Positions 33,821 through 45,097 are shown, numbered from the stretch's first letter. The stretch: DNA of 64,000 bases from Yponomeuta sedellus (GCA_934045075.1 OW203734.1:18888182-18952181), one strand, 5' to 3'. The notes: generated by a model not told the origin, from the sequence alone. Translations and numbers: made by a program.

Positions 33821-33943
33821 TTATACTATTTTTATTTTTAATGCACTAACCCGTGCTAAGGACAAATTTAAAAACCTATTTAGAGGCTAAAAATTCCACC
33901 CATGCCGGGATTCGAACCCGCGACCTCTGGCTATCCGTGCCAG
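33821..33943 (-). mobile_element. SINE family A, 5'-truncated long-tail copy
   Basis: The reverse copy begins with the tail ttatactatttttattttta, as at 4259, and is cut in the anticodon arm (ggctatccgtgccag). Confidence 0.85.
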
Positions 33944-34634
33944 ATATTGCCAATAGTAATAAAAAATTGCCAATAGTAGTGTCTCGTCGAAAGTTGATGT
34001 ATCATGAGAAAATCCAAAAGAAATGATAGGCCCGAATCAAAGAAGCATCAAAAATGGTGAAAAACCTAAAGTTGTAAGTAGGCAAAATAATACACAGTGC
34101 TAGTATTGTGTATCAACTTCATGTGAATAAAGAACATTTAAAATGAGTCATTGCGGGAGGGCGCTTAAGTCGTTCACTTTATTATATTCTCCTATGTAGC
34201 AATGGGGAACCGTATGACTAAACATCAGCGTTGATTTCCTGCTCTAACTATAATTCCTAATGTAATTTCTATTATCGTCATTATGAATGTAAGACCGCAA
34301 ACGACAATGACGGCCCTTTGTATTTTTAGTCTTCTAATAGTATTGTTTCTTCTGTAATTAATGTTTCTTCTTCTTCTCAGTATTGAGGATAATGCTGGAA
34401 TCGTATGGTTTTTATAAAAGTTTGTTCAACAATGACCCTCTTACCTGAAACATCTATTTACATGATAGGCAACTGTTCCGTGAATTGAAAATTTTATTAT
34501 ATCAATTCTACCTACTCATCTAGTCTCACTAAATTGTGTGTGTCCCACTGGTCGAAAGCCTTTGCACTTCCCCGAATATTGGCCGACAACAGAGTTGGTA
34601 AGAAAACATTTCAATCAGAATCCATATTCATCCA
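33944..34634. other. intron-like sequence, one short duplication
   Basis: The segment at 34485-34550 (attttattatatcaattcta then gtgtgtcccactggtc) recurs at 35655-35720. Nothing coding was recognised. Confidence 0.4.
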
Positions 34635-34745
34635 CTACTAGACATAGCCTTCATCCGAAGACACGCCAATTCTTTCCGTCCTCTGCCATCCTAATCCAGT
34701 CGCTGCCTCCAATCTATCTCAGACCGTCAGTCCAGCGAGCGATGG
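34635..34745 (-). mobile_element. LINE ORF2 C-terminal fragment
   Basis: Minus-strand reading gives ARWTDGLR, a stop, IGGSDWIRMAEDGKNWRVFG, then in another frame DEGYV. This is the common ARWxDDLR...DWxRxAxDRxxWRxLxEAYVQQW ending of LINE proteins, with disabling changes. The 116-codon open frame on the opposite strand (34538-34888) is its shadow. Confidence 0.85.
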
Positions 34746-34964
34746 ACGACGCTACGTTTGGCAGTTCGTCTCAACTAGTGTATATGTTCACCCCATCGGT
34801 TTTGGGTTCCTTGGCAGATGTGACCAGCTCACTGCCACTTCAACTTAATAATCGTATTAGCTACGTCAAACACAATGTTACGGCTTAAACATGTAATATA
34901 AAACTAACCGACCAAGTGCGAGCCTGACTTGCATACGGAGAGTTAATGACCTATTCATCATCAT

Positions 34965-35290
34965 CAACTCATTATGTCCCCACCGAGGGGCACGGGTCTC
35001 GTCCCTGAGGAAGGAGACAAGTCCGGATTGGTGGAGGCTTGCAAGACTATTGGTTGGTTTTACTGTAAAAACTTGTTTAAGCCGCCCTAAGGCCTTTAAC
35101 TTGGCTTAACGACTGCCATCTATCGACGGCAGCCGGCACCAACTGCTTAACGTGCCTTGCGAATCACGGAACCGCTCAGAAAAATGGCACTAGCGTTAGT
35201 CATAGACGGCACCCATACATGCACTGAACGCGCCCTATGTTGCTTAACCTTCGTGATCGTATTGTGATCACTCGGGCATAGGCAGCCGGG
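34965..35290 (+). mobile_element. dispersed repeat family G, diverged long copy
   Basis: tcattatgtccccaccgagg ... aacgtgccttgcgaatcacg follows family G over about 320 bp, including the later part with atggcactagcgttagtc. Confidence 0.7.
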
Positions 35291-35579
35291 GCTCCAAACG
35301 ATAAAAAAGCAATGACATGTCCACTGTATTTAATTCTGCTAATAAAGTAACAAATCTTGCTGTGTTCGCAATGTTTTCTCGCAGTTTCATCATGCTGCCG
35401 CTGCGCATTAGCAATGCATTAAGGCTACCGATCGCGTTCTGTTAGAGACAAGAAGGCAGTAGTGTAAAGGTCCCGGCCCTGGTTAGGCCCATCACTGACG
35501 TAAACACAATGTGAAAGAAATCATTTCATTAGTCCAACCCGTGACAGATTGACTCGTTATATTGTCACGGCGAGCTGAA

Positions 35580-35660
35580 AAGAAAGAAAGATTAATTAAT
35601 TTCTTTACAGAAAGAATTTCTTTCTGTAAATAAATTAATTAATATAATAAAATTGAAAAT
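35580..35660. repeat. AT-rich hairpin
   Basis: aattaatttctttacagaaa and its reverse around 35594-35640 form a near-perfect stem, followed by a second small palindrome of attttattatat type. Confidence 0.6.
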
Positions 35661-35909
35661 TTTATTATATAAATTCTTACTCATCTAGTCTCAATAAATT
35701 GTGTGTGTCCCACTGGTCAAGAAAGAAGTAAAGAAGAGATGTTTATTGTAATAACATGACATATCGTAGAAACAAACTGTTTACAGATAAGTAACATAGT
35801 AACTTTTCTGAATCTGATTCGTAATCCCTGGCTTAAAAATCAAAAGTGAAATTTGTTACAACTTACTGATAGTCGCAAATACAAACAGACCGACAGTCAA
35901 ATTTATAAT

Positions 35910-36000
35910 ACTCCATAAACTTGGCCCCTGTGGTGGAGTATGGGCTGACCTTCCTGTGAGGCAGGAAGAGACTCGTGCTCCAGCAGTAGGGACATATATT
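35910..36000 (-). mobile_element. family G, reverse fragment
   Basis: cataaacttggcccctgtgg ... gcaggaagagactcgtgctc is the reversed start of family G. Confidence 0.65.
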
Positions 36001-36324
36001 CTGTTAGCTTTTAGAATATACCTCGGGCTCTAGAGTAAGCTTCTGTTTTCGCCAAAAGCACACGAGTGTAATACTTACTTCCTGCGCTGTATAAAACTTT
36101 TCTTCACTATTTTGAAAAGTTATTTAAAGTTATAAATAACAATACAAAATAAACCTTACCTTATTGCAATATAATCGGTTTTTCGTTGCTCAGCCGAGGT
36201 ATATTCTAAAACCTAACTGGCTGTACGATGGGTTGATATCGAATACCTTAAACTATTATTAGACGTATTACATAGCATGGACACTCTTTCAAAAGAAGAG
36301 TGAATCTAGGATATTATTTTTCTG

Positions 36325-36425
36325 AAGGCTGCGACACTGCAAGGCACAAACCTACTCTCAGAGATAGACTCTGGGCTTAATGGGCAATATTTAAGGCGCT
36401 GAGGTATGTGAGTTACCATGTTTTC
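36325..36425 (-). mobile_element. retroposon 3' end, family K, reverse
   Basis: gcgacactgcaaggcacaaa ... gagttaccatgttttccttc aligns with the reversed family K. Confidence 0.5.
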
Positions 36426-36496
36426 CTTCTTTAGATAGTGGTATTGCTACTGCTACTTCACAATAGCTTAGGATATCTCTAATTTGTCAACTTTAC

Positions 36497-36700
36497 AGTG
36501 CAAGTGATGCAAATTATTTTAGCCAGATGTCGCCGCCTGTACGTAATACAGAGAATAGTGTAAAGAGATCCGAAATTTCACTGATGCCGGTGAGTCGCCC
36601 ATTAGCTCAGTTGGAAAGAGCGCTGGCACGAATAGCCAGAGGTCGCGGGTTCGAATCCCGGCATGGGTGGAATTTTTAGCCTCTAAATAGGTTTTTAAAA
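36497..36700 (+). mobile_element. SINE family A, leader plus module, short tail
   Basis: The leader (gtgcaagtgatgcaaattat, gtacgtaatacagagaatag) is followed by the tRNA-like module starting cgcccattagctcagttgg, ending at aggtttttaaaa. Confidence 0.88.
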
Positions 36701-37177
36701 CTTTAATTCCTTAGACAAAGATGGAAGGAGGTGAATTTACGTGCAAATTTTCAAATCAAAATGTCACAATGGGCCTCGATTAACTTGTAATTTAAAAAAA
36801 GGTTTTTATCAAAAAAAATTGATAGGAGTTATAGCCAGATCACAGTCTTAAGCACTTATAGTAAGCATTTAATTTTATACTAGCAGCTAGTGTTTCGTAA
36901 AAAATAAAAACTTAACGGTGCAGTTGAGTTGTTTTGTTTTTAATCTGTGATTGTGCAACCGCATTATAGACGAATGAATGCTTGTAGAAACGGTAACTCG
37001 ATATGCTCTTGATTCATACAGAATTGACCTCAATCTTCTATTTAGATTGAGCATGCGGGCCATGTTAAATTATGGGTCTACGGGACTTGAGTGTAAAAGG
37101 GCCAAATGCCAGACTCGCGTACTTCTCGTTTATGCTTCTGTTGGTACAATGCCCGGCAGAGTGCCATTAGTTATATT

Positions 37178-37300
37178 TTTTATAAACGCCCCACTGCAGG
37201 GCACATACCTCTCTGAGAGAGTATGGGCTTAATTACCACGCGTGCCCACCGCGGATCGGCAATTTCAGGTGCTGAGGTATTTAAACATCACAGACATCTA
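37178..37300 (-). mobile_element. retroposon 3' end, family K, reverse
   Basis: aaacgccccactgcagggca ... cacgcgtgcccaccgcggat matches the reverse of 14313-14480. Confidence 0.6.
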
Positions 37301-37345
37301 GGTTTCCTCGCGAATTAATTATATAAAAATGTTTAACTTTCCATC

Positions 37346-37455
37346 GTAAGGTTCTCTGGAAAGAAATTGCATTTAGCAATAAGGTCGCCAATTGTACTAT
37401 GTGCATTTGTATTTATTGTTTTTCCAGTGTACAATAAAAAATATTCTTATCTTAA
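37346..37455 (+). mobile_element. LINE 3' end, family H
   Basis: ttctctggaaagaaattgc, agcaataaggtcgccaattg and the final gtacaataaaaaatattc match 7656-7770. Confidence 0.7.
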
Positions 37456-37545
37456 TTAAATAGACCACTCCGAGACATATCTGACACAAATGTCACTGTA
37501 GCCCCAACGCTGACAGCAAAGCAGATCCTCTGCATCAGAAATACT

Positions 37546-37852
37546 CTGAGTGTTTAGTGCGAGTTTGATAGATCGAATAACTTTACTACCGCGTTAATCG
37601 AGCATTGAGTATTGAGTATGAGTAAGTTAACCGTTCGAACTGTCAAAACGCTGTCACAGTACAACTCGCACTCGCGTTTATTCGTGTTTTGGCTGGTAAA
37701 CGTGTTCACTTCTCAACGTAAACCATTACAACTCGCACTCAGCAATTTTAATTTCCATACTTGTCGCTAGGTGGCGCTTCCTCGATGCCATAGAAATATG
37801 AGTTTACGTTAACGCGATCGAGTAGTTAAAAAACTCGCACTAAGCACTCTGA
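37546..37852. mobile_element. MITE of about 307 bp
   Basis: The left end ctgagtgtttagtgcgagtt and, reversed, the right end cagagtgcttagtgcgagtt form inverted repeats of about 22 bp. Inner blocks (gcgttaatcgag, gcgatcgagtag) are also partly inverted. The superfamily was not settled. Confidence 0.8.
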
Positions 37853-37990
37853 AATACTAAAACCACGGTTCCTCAAGCGCCGCCCTAATGAGGTCCGTTT
37901 TCAGCACAAATTCTTAAAGCACTTCACAGATGGCGCTGATAGGCGTGCACTCTTGTATGTCAACAGGGACACGTCTGTTGAATTTTGCTC

Positions 37991-38219
37991 TTCTTATTCT
38001 TCTTCAGACTATATATTAGTCCACTGCTGGGCATAGCCCTCTCCTAATGAGCGCGTTGGGTTGTGCCATCATTGGGAGGAATTGCCCATAATCCCCACGC
38101 TGGGCATGTGAGTTGGGGATCGCAGTTTGGTGCAGTTCTATGCAGGGACGCTGCTGCCCACCCCCCCGGTTTGTGTCCCTTAGTCGCCTTTTACGACATC
38201 CGCGGGAAGAATTTTGCTC
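37991..38219 (-). mobile_element. retroposon family E copy with 10-bp target duplication
   Basis: The reverse copy, 229 bp, is bounded by AATTTTGCTC at 37981-37990 and 38220-38229. It has a (GAA)n end at left and a cut in the gcgggaa block at right, so it is 5'-truncated. This proves family E moves by target-primed retroposition. Confidence 0.9.
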
Positions 38220-38229
38220 AGCGCAGATT

Positions 38230-38968
38230 AATTTTGACAGCCGTATTCCGGCTCTTCTACGGCCACGCCTGTAAACGCTTTGAATTGACAACATTTCATT
38301 TTTTTAGCATACGGATTTTATTGTCCTAAAGGAAACTAGATACAAAATAAAACGAACCATATTTTTTTATTTTATGAAACACGCACGTTTTCTTATGTTT
38401 TTAACATTTTAAAGTTTAAAATATTTTTACCGGAAGTGACGAAACAACGAGGCTCACAATATGTTTTCTTTTGCCTAATATCCTAAAAAAAAAAATATAG
38501 TTACAAATGTCATTTTAGTATTGCCAGGGCCGCTGCAGAGCAGTTTGCTGGAATTGTACTGCAGGGGGCGCTGCACCGTTACAATTCTTTAATAAAAGTT
38601 CTCCTTTGGGAACCCCAAACCCCAGTTGTCTCCCGTTTGTCACGGCAAATAACTTGTGAAAAATCCGCCAAGTTAGAATGAGCTTCAACGGACACGTGGG
38701 ACCATTTTTTTATTGTTTATTATTTTGACTCCGCTAAAGTCTAAAGAATTCTTATTCACATACTGCGTCCGTGTCTCGCCAATGAGACCCGAGATACGTC
38801 CATGCGAAGATTGCAAAGTCAAAGTCATTCGGTCAAGTTGTTCGTCGGGCAATAAACGAACGATGTTGTGTGCCTCTTGGCGGAGGACTTTGGAGGAAAA
38901 TGGACAGATGGAAAGTGTAATAAAGTGTTATTTCTTCTATTCTTACGCCGACATAAAGGCAAAGTTTG
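38230..38968. other. intron-like sequence, family E scrap
   Basis: A short family E scrap (gaattgtactgcagggggcg) lies at 38550-38575. A 114-codon open frame (38713-39057) runs into the SINE at 38970 and is not credible as a gene. Confidence 0.4.
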
Positions 38969-38969
38969 A

Positions 38970-39190
38970 CGACCTCTGTGGCGTAGCGGTAGCGCGTCTG
39001 ACTCCCATGCAAGAGGTCCCGGGCTCGAATCCCGGCTGGGGACAAAAAAAACCCTAGGTCTTGGATGTTTACATGTTTGTGATGTCGTTGTTTCTGGTTC
39101 CCACGACATAGTGTATCCTAGTGTGAGGCCAGAAGCAATGTATGTGCCTGTATGTAAATGTTAAAAATGTGAGTTATGTGTTAAAGTAAA
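38970..39190 (+). mobile_element. SINE family C, full-length copy
   Basis: The tRNA-like head (gacctctgtggcgtagcggt ... gggctcgaatcccggctggg) is followed by an A-run and a body ending cagaagcaatgtatgtgcct. A reverse copy is at 48958, the head only at 51461 and the tail only at 42716. Confidence 0.88.
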
Positions 39191-39570
39191 ATCTTAAAGA
39201 AAAATGTTTTTGCACTACCAATGTTTGATTCATTAAATGAATCTAACGAACATTCTTTTTCGACGTTAAAAAGAACAATTAAAACTCATTTTGGTGGTTG
39301 TCCGATCGGGTGGTGCCTTTTAGAATTACACAGGTTAACACGCAATTTTTTTGTTAAGGTAGGACGTCCATCCTCTTCCGTCATACCATGTAGAAAGGTA
39401 TCGTTTTATTGATCGTTGAAATGGATAAAAAGGATACCAACTCATATTAGGAAAGCTTCGTACAAACATTGCAAATTACTTTGTACCTATGTAAGGCAGG
39501 TACAAACCCCCTTCCTGGAGGGTGAGTCTCTAAATGCATACTTGTTCTATAGAGTCGTATTAGTCCGGTA

Positions 39571-39715
39571 CAATTCCACCATTCTGCGATCTCCAACCCG
39601 CATGCCCAGCGTGGGCATTATGGGCACTACCCCCCAATGATGGCACAACCTTGTGCTATGGCGCTCATTACGAGAGGGCTATGTGCAGCAGTGAACTAAT
39701 ATAGCCTGAAGAAGA
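39571..39715 (+). mobile_element. retroposon family E, truncated, with target duplication
   Basis: The 145-bp copy is flanked by AGTCCGGTA at 39562-39570 and 39716-39724. It starts caattccaccattctgcgat and ends in a GAA microsatellite. Confidence 0.9.
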
Positions 39716-39724
39716 AGTCCGGTA

Positions 39725-40170
39725 ATGGTTCATTTACACTATCGGTAGTCTAGTGACCAATCGCATTGAAATGGTATATTACCCGTGCTAGTTGGCGCCT
39801 CTCGCGTTTCGGTCTTCTACGCGAGATATGCCTATTTAATTTGCGCGGGTTATACCCCTGAAATGACATTGTGCTGCTATTGCTTTTTAGACTACCAAAT
39901 TGAGGAAAATGTCAACTACTGTCGTGCTTATTTCATTCTATTGATGAACTATGTAAGTATTATACTTTGGGGCCTGGACGGAACCCTACACTTCGCGCGG
40001 CGCGACACAGACTTAGCCAGTTTTTGTTGTAGATGTTATGGGTTCTTATCTTGGCATGTATCCCAATGTGTTTGCTTTCTAAATTACGTACGTTTGTGAA
40101 TTTGTGGCAATGGACGCAATTTTGAAGTCACCGCAAACGAAGTCGCGGGCAGAAGCTATATGAGAATATT
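39725..40170. other. unassigned sequence ending in a family I scrap
   Basis: The 104-codon open frame (39785-40099) has no recognisable domain. The last bases (gaagtcgcgggcagaagcta) are the edge of dispersed family I. Confidence 0.4.
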
Positions 40171-40560
40171 ACCCACTGACAAATTACCAGCTTCTAAGCA
40201 CTTGTTTCCTTTTATAGTGCGCTTCAATTTGATTGAAACAATCCAGTTTACAATTCCTATCATTGTTTCATTTTGAGGCAACGACGTGGGAAACGACATT
40301 GACCCCCATTGATAAAATCAGAGTGCAGAACGAAAGTGGCACTTATGGCTGTTGCTTTAGTTGCTAAATTAAAACGACTGGAGTTAATCTTTGAACTGGA
40401 TGTATGACAATGGCACGATCGCTTTGTTTTATTGCCGATTTGTTAAATCGTTTTGTAACCTCGCCTTAATTAATTTAAATCGATGTGCCAATTGCATCTG
40501 CTTGTTACAAGTTGATCGATTTTAGTGCCAAGACGGATAGACTCTGTATAAAGGGTGATA
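40171..40560. other. repeat-poor island
   Basis: About 390 bp with none of the repeats seen elsewhere and normal base composition. It contains short inverted words (tttgattgaaacaatcc and cattgtttcattttg). It is a candidate conserved noncoding element, but conservation cannot be judged here. Confidence 0.3.
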
Positions 40561-40574
40561 AGGCGCGGTGAGTT

Positions 40575-40750
40575 GAGTGAGGTGTAGATATTTTCCCGCA
40601 GTAAAACGTAGCCTATGTGTTAATCCGGGGTGTCAGCTAGCTCCATAATAAATCCACTTTTACTAAAAATCCCTCCAGCCCTTTAGATGTGAAGAAGGAA
40701 CAAACATACACACTCCCGCACTCACAAACTTTCGTCTTTTTAATATTAAT
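40575..40750 (+). mobile_element. dispersed repeat family I, 3' end
   Basis: ttttcccgcagtaaaacgta, gcctatgtgttaatccgggg, then gtgaagaaggaacaaacata. It shares these blocks with 43135-43325. Confidence 0.65.
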
Positions 40751-40976
40751 GTGATGTCATTAACGCAATCGAGTAGAATGTGTGTGCAATGTAAAGGGTG
40801 GTATGATAACCACTGTGCTAACAAAGACATTTCTTCGCGACTTATAGCACATTGTTAAGGTAGGTACTATCTAGCCCCACCAATGAAAAAAACATATCTT
40901 GAGTTATAACTTTATAAGTTTTTAACATCACATATCTTAAGAACTGTGGTAACAATTTTTATAACCTTCAGTCTTC

Positions 40977-41150
40977 GTTGTCAACCCTTGTATGTCCCCA
41001 CTGCGGGGGCACGGGTATCTTCTTGCATCGTAGGAAGGTTAGGCCATACTCCACCTTGGGGCCAAGGCCGGATTGGTGGAGTATTGTAAGACAGCGGCGG
41101 ACCTTACTGTCAGAAATTATCAAGCCGCCCATAAGGGCTCTGACATGGTT
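40977..41150 (+). mobile_element. dispersed repeat family G copy
   Basis: tgtcaacccttgtatgtccc ... ttatcaagccgcccataagg. Confidence 0.8.
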
Positions 41151-41454
41151 ACAGTCTAAGTATCAAGAACCTAGGACCTAGCTGCGTGTCAGTTGGTTCT
41201 AAACAGAGCTTACTATATTTATTGAGATTTATGAAAATAGTTGAGACTGATGATGGCTGAGCACTGCGTTATGCTCGTGAACGAGTGCTGTTCGTGTGTC
41301 TGGCCGCAGCACTTATGTTTTCCCCTATTATTGTGAGACATTTGACTAATGCTTTGGCATTTAGGGTTGTTAATGGCAATCATGAAATCTTATTAGGTTC
41401 ACATATGGCAACTGATGTATATGGTTTTAAGATGATTTGAGAAAAGATGTTCAG

Positions 41455-41600
41455 AGTGGAGTTTTTTTTTCGCTGCCTTTTTCTCCACTACAATACGGCC
41501 CGAAGGCGGCGGCTTACATTTTGCATTGTACATTGACATTCAGCAAACAGAATGTAAATTCTTTACGTTGAAATAAATTGATTTGAATTTTGAATTGAAT
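41455..41600 (-). mobile_element. dispersed repeat, reverse of 28641-28770
   Basis: agtggagttttttttt then ctttttctccactacaatac, ending with a gaataaattgatttgaat-like A-rich tail that resembles a retroposon 3' end. Confidence 0.55.
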
Positions 41601-42075
41601 TTTGATGGTTACTTTTTCCAAAGACACGTTAGAAAAGAAGATATGATTTTTTCATTGGTGGCTCTCGTTAGCACCATATATAGCTTAAACAAAAACTTAT
41701 GACGCACGCTTTAATACCTAAACCCGTGCAGCACAATGGAGCGAACTAATTTAGCCTCATTGTTTTCCCATTCATACTTTCTCTTCAAAGGAAATAGAAA
41801 TCGCTCCGGCCTATAGAACAAGGACCAAATTGCCGCGTGGGAGGAGTGAATGCCGGCAGCTAAGTATGACTGGGTTGTGGTAACATCCGTGTTTTAGTGT
41901 GAAACAATACGTGATGGATTCTGGCAGCGTTCGTCTGCTTACGACATAGTGACGAGTAGAGAAACTGAGAAAAGATTCTATAGGTGTTTTCACGGAAGAC
42001 TCGGAAATTGTGTCTCAGTTTGCTTTTTTTTTAAGTTCGTTTAAAATAGTATTTAGTTTACCTGAATAAGTTAAC
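41601..42075. other. intron-like sequence, no recognised element
   Basis: Nothing was recognised here. Confidence 0.4.
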
Positions 42076-42083
42076 TAAAGTTT

Positions 42084-42241
42084 ATATTCATTTTATTGCA
42101 CTAATCCGTGCTAAGGACAATTTTAAAAACCTATTTAGAGGCTAAAAATGGCACCAGCGACCTCTGGCACGGATAGTCAGAGGTCGCGGGTTCGAATCCC
42201 AGCATGGGTGGAATTTTTAGCCTGTAAATAGGTTTTTAAAA
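42084..42241. mobile_element. head-to-head SINE A pair 1 with one target duplication
   Basis: The left arm is a reversed long-tail SINE end (gcactaatccgtgctaagg). The right arm is a forward module with short tail (ttcgaatcccagcatgggtg ... aaataggttttta). The pair is bounded by TAAAGTTT at 42076-42083 and 42242-42249. Confidence 0.85.
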
Positions 42242-42277
42242 TAAAGTTTCAGAAGTTCGGCTAACGACGCCTTAACG

Positions 42278-42400
42278 ACTCGATATCAACCCCTGTATGT
42301 CCTCACTGCTGGGGCACGGGTCTCTTCCTGCGCCGCAGGAAGGTTAGGCCATACTCCACCACGGGGGCCAAGTCCGGGTTGGTGGAGGATTGGTCTTACT
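42278..42400 (+). mobile_element. dispersed repeat family G fragment
   Basis: gatatcaacccctgtatgtc ... ccaagtccgggttggtggag. Confidence 0.8.
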
Positions 42401-42484
42401 GTCCGTCGTATTTCTATAGTTATACTCTTATATTAAACGGGTGTAGTCGTTTAATATTTAACTACAGAAATACGGAAACGGACT

Positions 42485-42568
42485 GGAAGAGCCGAAGATC
42501 GGGCTCGGTGGCGTGTCTTGGGTGAGGCCTATGTCCAGCAGTGGAATGACACCGGCTGTTTAAGATGA
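42485..42568 (+). mobile_element. LINE ORF2 C-terminus
   Basis: This is a clean reading frame: GRAEDRARWRVLGEAYVQQW, then NDTGCLR and a TGA stop. It is the canonical end of a LINE endonuclease/reverse transcriptase protein, 5'-truncated. Confidence 0.88.
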
Positions 42569-42715
42569 ATCGCGATTATTTATTAGGTGAAGCGTTACAT
42601 TCTTAATAGGTACTATCCGTCATTCTACTTTCCTTCAATGTTTATCTGCAAAAAAAATCTTCCATTGTTCAAAGGATTCCTTTAGATTTTTATTCAATTA
42701 CGATGTGATACAAAG

Positions 42716-42782
42716 TCTGGATTAGGGTATCCTTGTGTGGGGCCAGAAGCAATGTATGTGCCTGTATGTAAATGTAAAAAAG
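42716..42782 (+). mobile_element. SINE family C, 3' fragment
   Basis: gtgtggggccagaagcaatg ... gtatgtaaatgtaaaaa matches the end of 38970-39190. Confidence 0.75.
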
Positions 42783-43134
42783 GAAATAGTGATGTTTAGC
42801 GGCAAACGCAAATGCTATTAATGCTTCCTAATGGCTACTTAATATATTTATTTAGAAGCTTTCGTCAATCGCTTTAAAAAAATACCGTTGTCACTAGTTT
42901 TCGTATCTAACATCATGAGAATACAGACAGACCGTGATTGATGCCCCAGATTATGTCACGACACCCGGCAGCGAGCCGTTTGGAGTGCTAAATGGCTCTA
43001 GTGACATCACTAAATTGGTCTTCGGAATCGTGTCAAGGGTCCCCGTATGATGGAAAGCAAGAAATAGAGTGACGCCGCCTCGCGATATTTTACGGTCATG
43101 GAATATTCCGTAGTTCCATTTATTTCGTGACTTG
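42783..43134. other. intron-like sequence, no recognised element
   Basis: Nothing was recognised here. Confidence 0.4.
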
Positions 43135-43325
43135 CTGTGACGGGCGGCGTTACCCGCGGCTTATCGATTTTCCCATGGGAATAAGATATTTTCCCGCTGT
43201 AAAAAGTAGCCTATGTGTTAATCCAGGGTGTCAGCTAACTCCACACCAAATTTTATTAAAATCACTCCAGCCGTTTAGACGTGAAGAAGTAACAAACTTT
43301 CGGCTTTATAATATTACTGTAGTCT
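43135..43325 (+). mobile_element. dispersed repeat family I copy
   Basis: gctgtgacgggcggcgttac, tattttcccgctgtaaaaag, gcctatgtgttaatccaggg, then gaagaagtaacaaactttcg. Confidence 0.7.
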
Positions 43326-43752
43326 GATTAAGTGTGATATGATTCGTTGGGCGTAATATGAAGCTGAGAGTACAGTCGTGCGCACTACTTAGTTGCTTTA
43401 CGTGCGATTTTGCAACAGAAAGGTCAGGTGTTGTCGATTGTACACAGGCAATGCCGAACTTGCGGAAGAGGGGCAAATAGGTGAATTACTGCAACTGAGT
43501 AGCATCGTGCATCAACTTGTAAACTTGTATCTCTTGCTCCGGCATAGCAAGTTATAGTTATTGGGCAAAAGGGTAAACTTCCTGGTACGGGATCTTTTGT
43601 TCTCTACGTGTAAGTATAAACATCCATGTCATGTAGCAGTTTGGGACTACAAGGTCTAAATCACGCAGTGCCGATGCCCTTAACAAAGCAAATTGCAACG
43701 AGCATGAGGTGGCATAACAAACTTTAAGCGGCCTTTATAAAATGATATTATT

Positions 43753-43830
43753 ATTAAATTCTTTATTGTACCTGTAAGATTGTACAATTGGGGGGCTTAA
43801 TACTAAATAGTATTTTATTCTAGCCAACCA
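43753..43830 (-). mobile_element. LINE 3' tail, reverse fragment
   Basis: aaattctttattgtacctgt, then ttgggg-gcttaatacta, resembles the reversed ends of LINE tails in the window. Confidence 0.45.
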
Positions 43831-44083
43831 ACAGGTGAGGTGGACGTGGTGACGTGGTCTTCCTCCTGTGACATTTAAAATTGAATTCCAAATTTAAAAT
43901 GGACTGTTTTGTGCACATAACGGACACACCAGGGGAAACATACACACACACACACACTGAATGATTTCAATTCAAATGTTTATTTTTCCAAATAACGATA
44001 ATGGTAAGACTAAAATGTAACACCAATTTTGGTAATAAAATCTGTGAGTGGGTTGGCGTAAAGGGAAGATGGCTTCGTATTAT

Positions 44084-44120
44084 ATAGAAGGCATTAATTT
44101 TATATATTAATGCCTTCTAT
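44084..44120. repeat. short hairpin
   Basis: Arms atagaaggcattaat and attaatgccttctat with a 7-base AT loop. Confidence 0.75.
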
Positions 44121-44858
44121 TCATGACCCGAATGGGTAGACAAGCATTGTTTCACTTTTTCTCTTTGAGAGATGGTTTGTGCCCAGATATAGTACTTATA
44201 TTAGGCTACTTGTGTTATAAATAGTCAGAAAGTGATTCACTGGCGCCCTATTGTATGAAGAGACACGATTTAGATTGCGCAATCAAAACACAGGAACATT
44301 CATGGTAGGTACCTACTTATTTCTATACGTTACGTATCTGCGTATAAAGGTGTGTCTAGACAAGCATTTCATAAACTAATTAAATAATTTATGGGTGACA
44401 CAGTCACGAATACAATAGGCCTCATTGCACTTAAAGAGTTCACAATCTACCTAATTAGGAATATCGTGACTGGTCAGTCACGTGAATAAATCTATGTGGG
44501 TCGATTTCTTACAAAAAAGAAAACACATAATAGACCAAAACGTACACCACCATGCCAAGAAATGCTAGTTAATCAGTGATAAACTTTAAATTTTTACTTG
44601 ATATAGGTACTGTTTTATGCGTAGGTCTCTTATGTTATGAGTATGACCTGTCATGAAACAATAAATTTAGTCAATTAAAAAAACGGAGTTTACTGATTTT
44701 GACTGCCACTGAGTTTTTGACTTATTTTGAAGACCCGTACCACTGAGATCTGACTTTTGTAATGTGATACCTTTGGCCTCGGTTCCTACTTCGTGTTAGA
44801 TCAGTATAAACTTCTTACCTTACCATAGCAACTTCTAAGGTTTTACAAAACCACATTA
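44121..44858. other. intron-like sequence, no recognised element
   Basis: Nothing beyond a possible family K scrap near 44165 was recognised. Confidence 0.4.
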
Positions 44859-45097
44859 TGTACTTCAATTACTTCAGCCAGATGTCGCTGCCTGTACGTA
44901 ATACAGAGAATATTGTAAAGAGGTTCGAAATATCACTGATGTCGGTGAGTCGCCCATTAGCTCAGTTGGAAAGAGCGCTGGCACGGATAGCCAGAGGTCG
45001 CGGGGTCGAATCCCGGCGTGGGTAGAATTTTTAGTCTCTAAATAGGTTTTTAAAAATGTCCTTAGCACGGGTTAGTGCATTAAAAAAAAAAGAATAT
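44859..45097 (+). mobile_element. SINE family A, best complete copy with 12-bp target duplication
   Basis: This 239-bp element lies between AAAACCACATTA at 44847-44858 and 45098-45109. The order is: leader (ttcagccagatgtcgctgcc), tRNA-like module (cccattagctcagttgga ... ggggtcgaatcccgg), aaataggtttttaaa and long tail (gcacgggttagtgcatta then A-run). The module can fold as a cloverleaf, but the anticodon loop lacks the conserved U33. Confidence 0.93.

Noticed and set aside
34538..34888. 116-codon plus-strand gene
   Set aside because: The opposite strand carries a clear LINE ORF2 C-terminus, so this frame is its shadow.
38713..39057. 114-codon plus-strand gene
   Set aside because: Its last third is SINE family C; the rest has no recognisable domain.
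39785..40099. 104-codon plus-strand gene
   Set aside because: It has no recognisable domain, is cysteine- and tyrosine-rich in a low-complexity way, and runs toward a dispersed-repeat edge.
44958..45030. functional tRNA gene
   Set aside because: The cloverleaf and B-box are present but U33 is missing, the same module recurs in many SINE copies with leader and tail, and a target duplication encloses this one.
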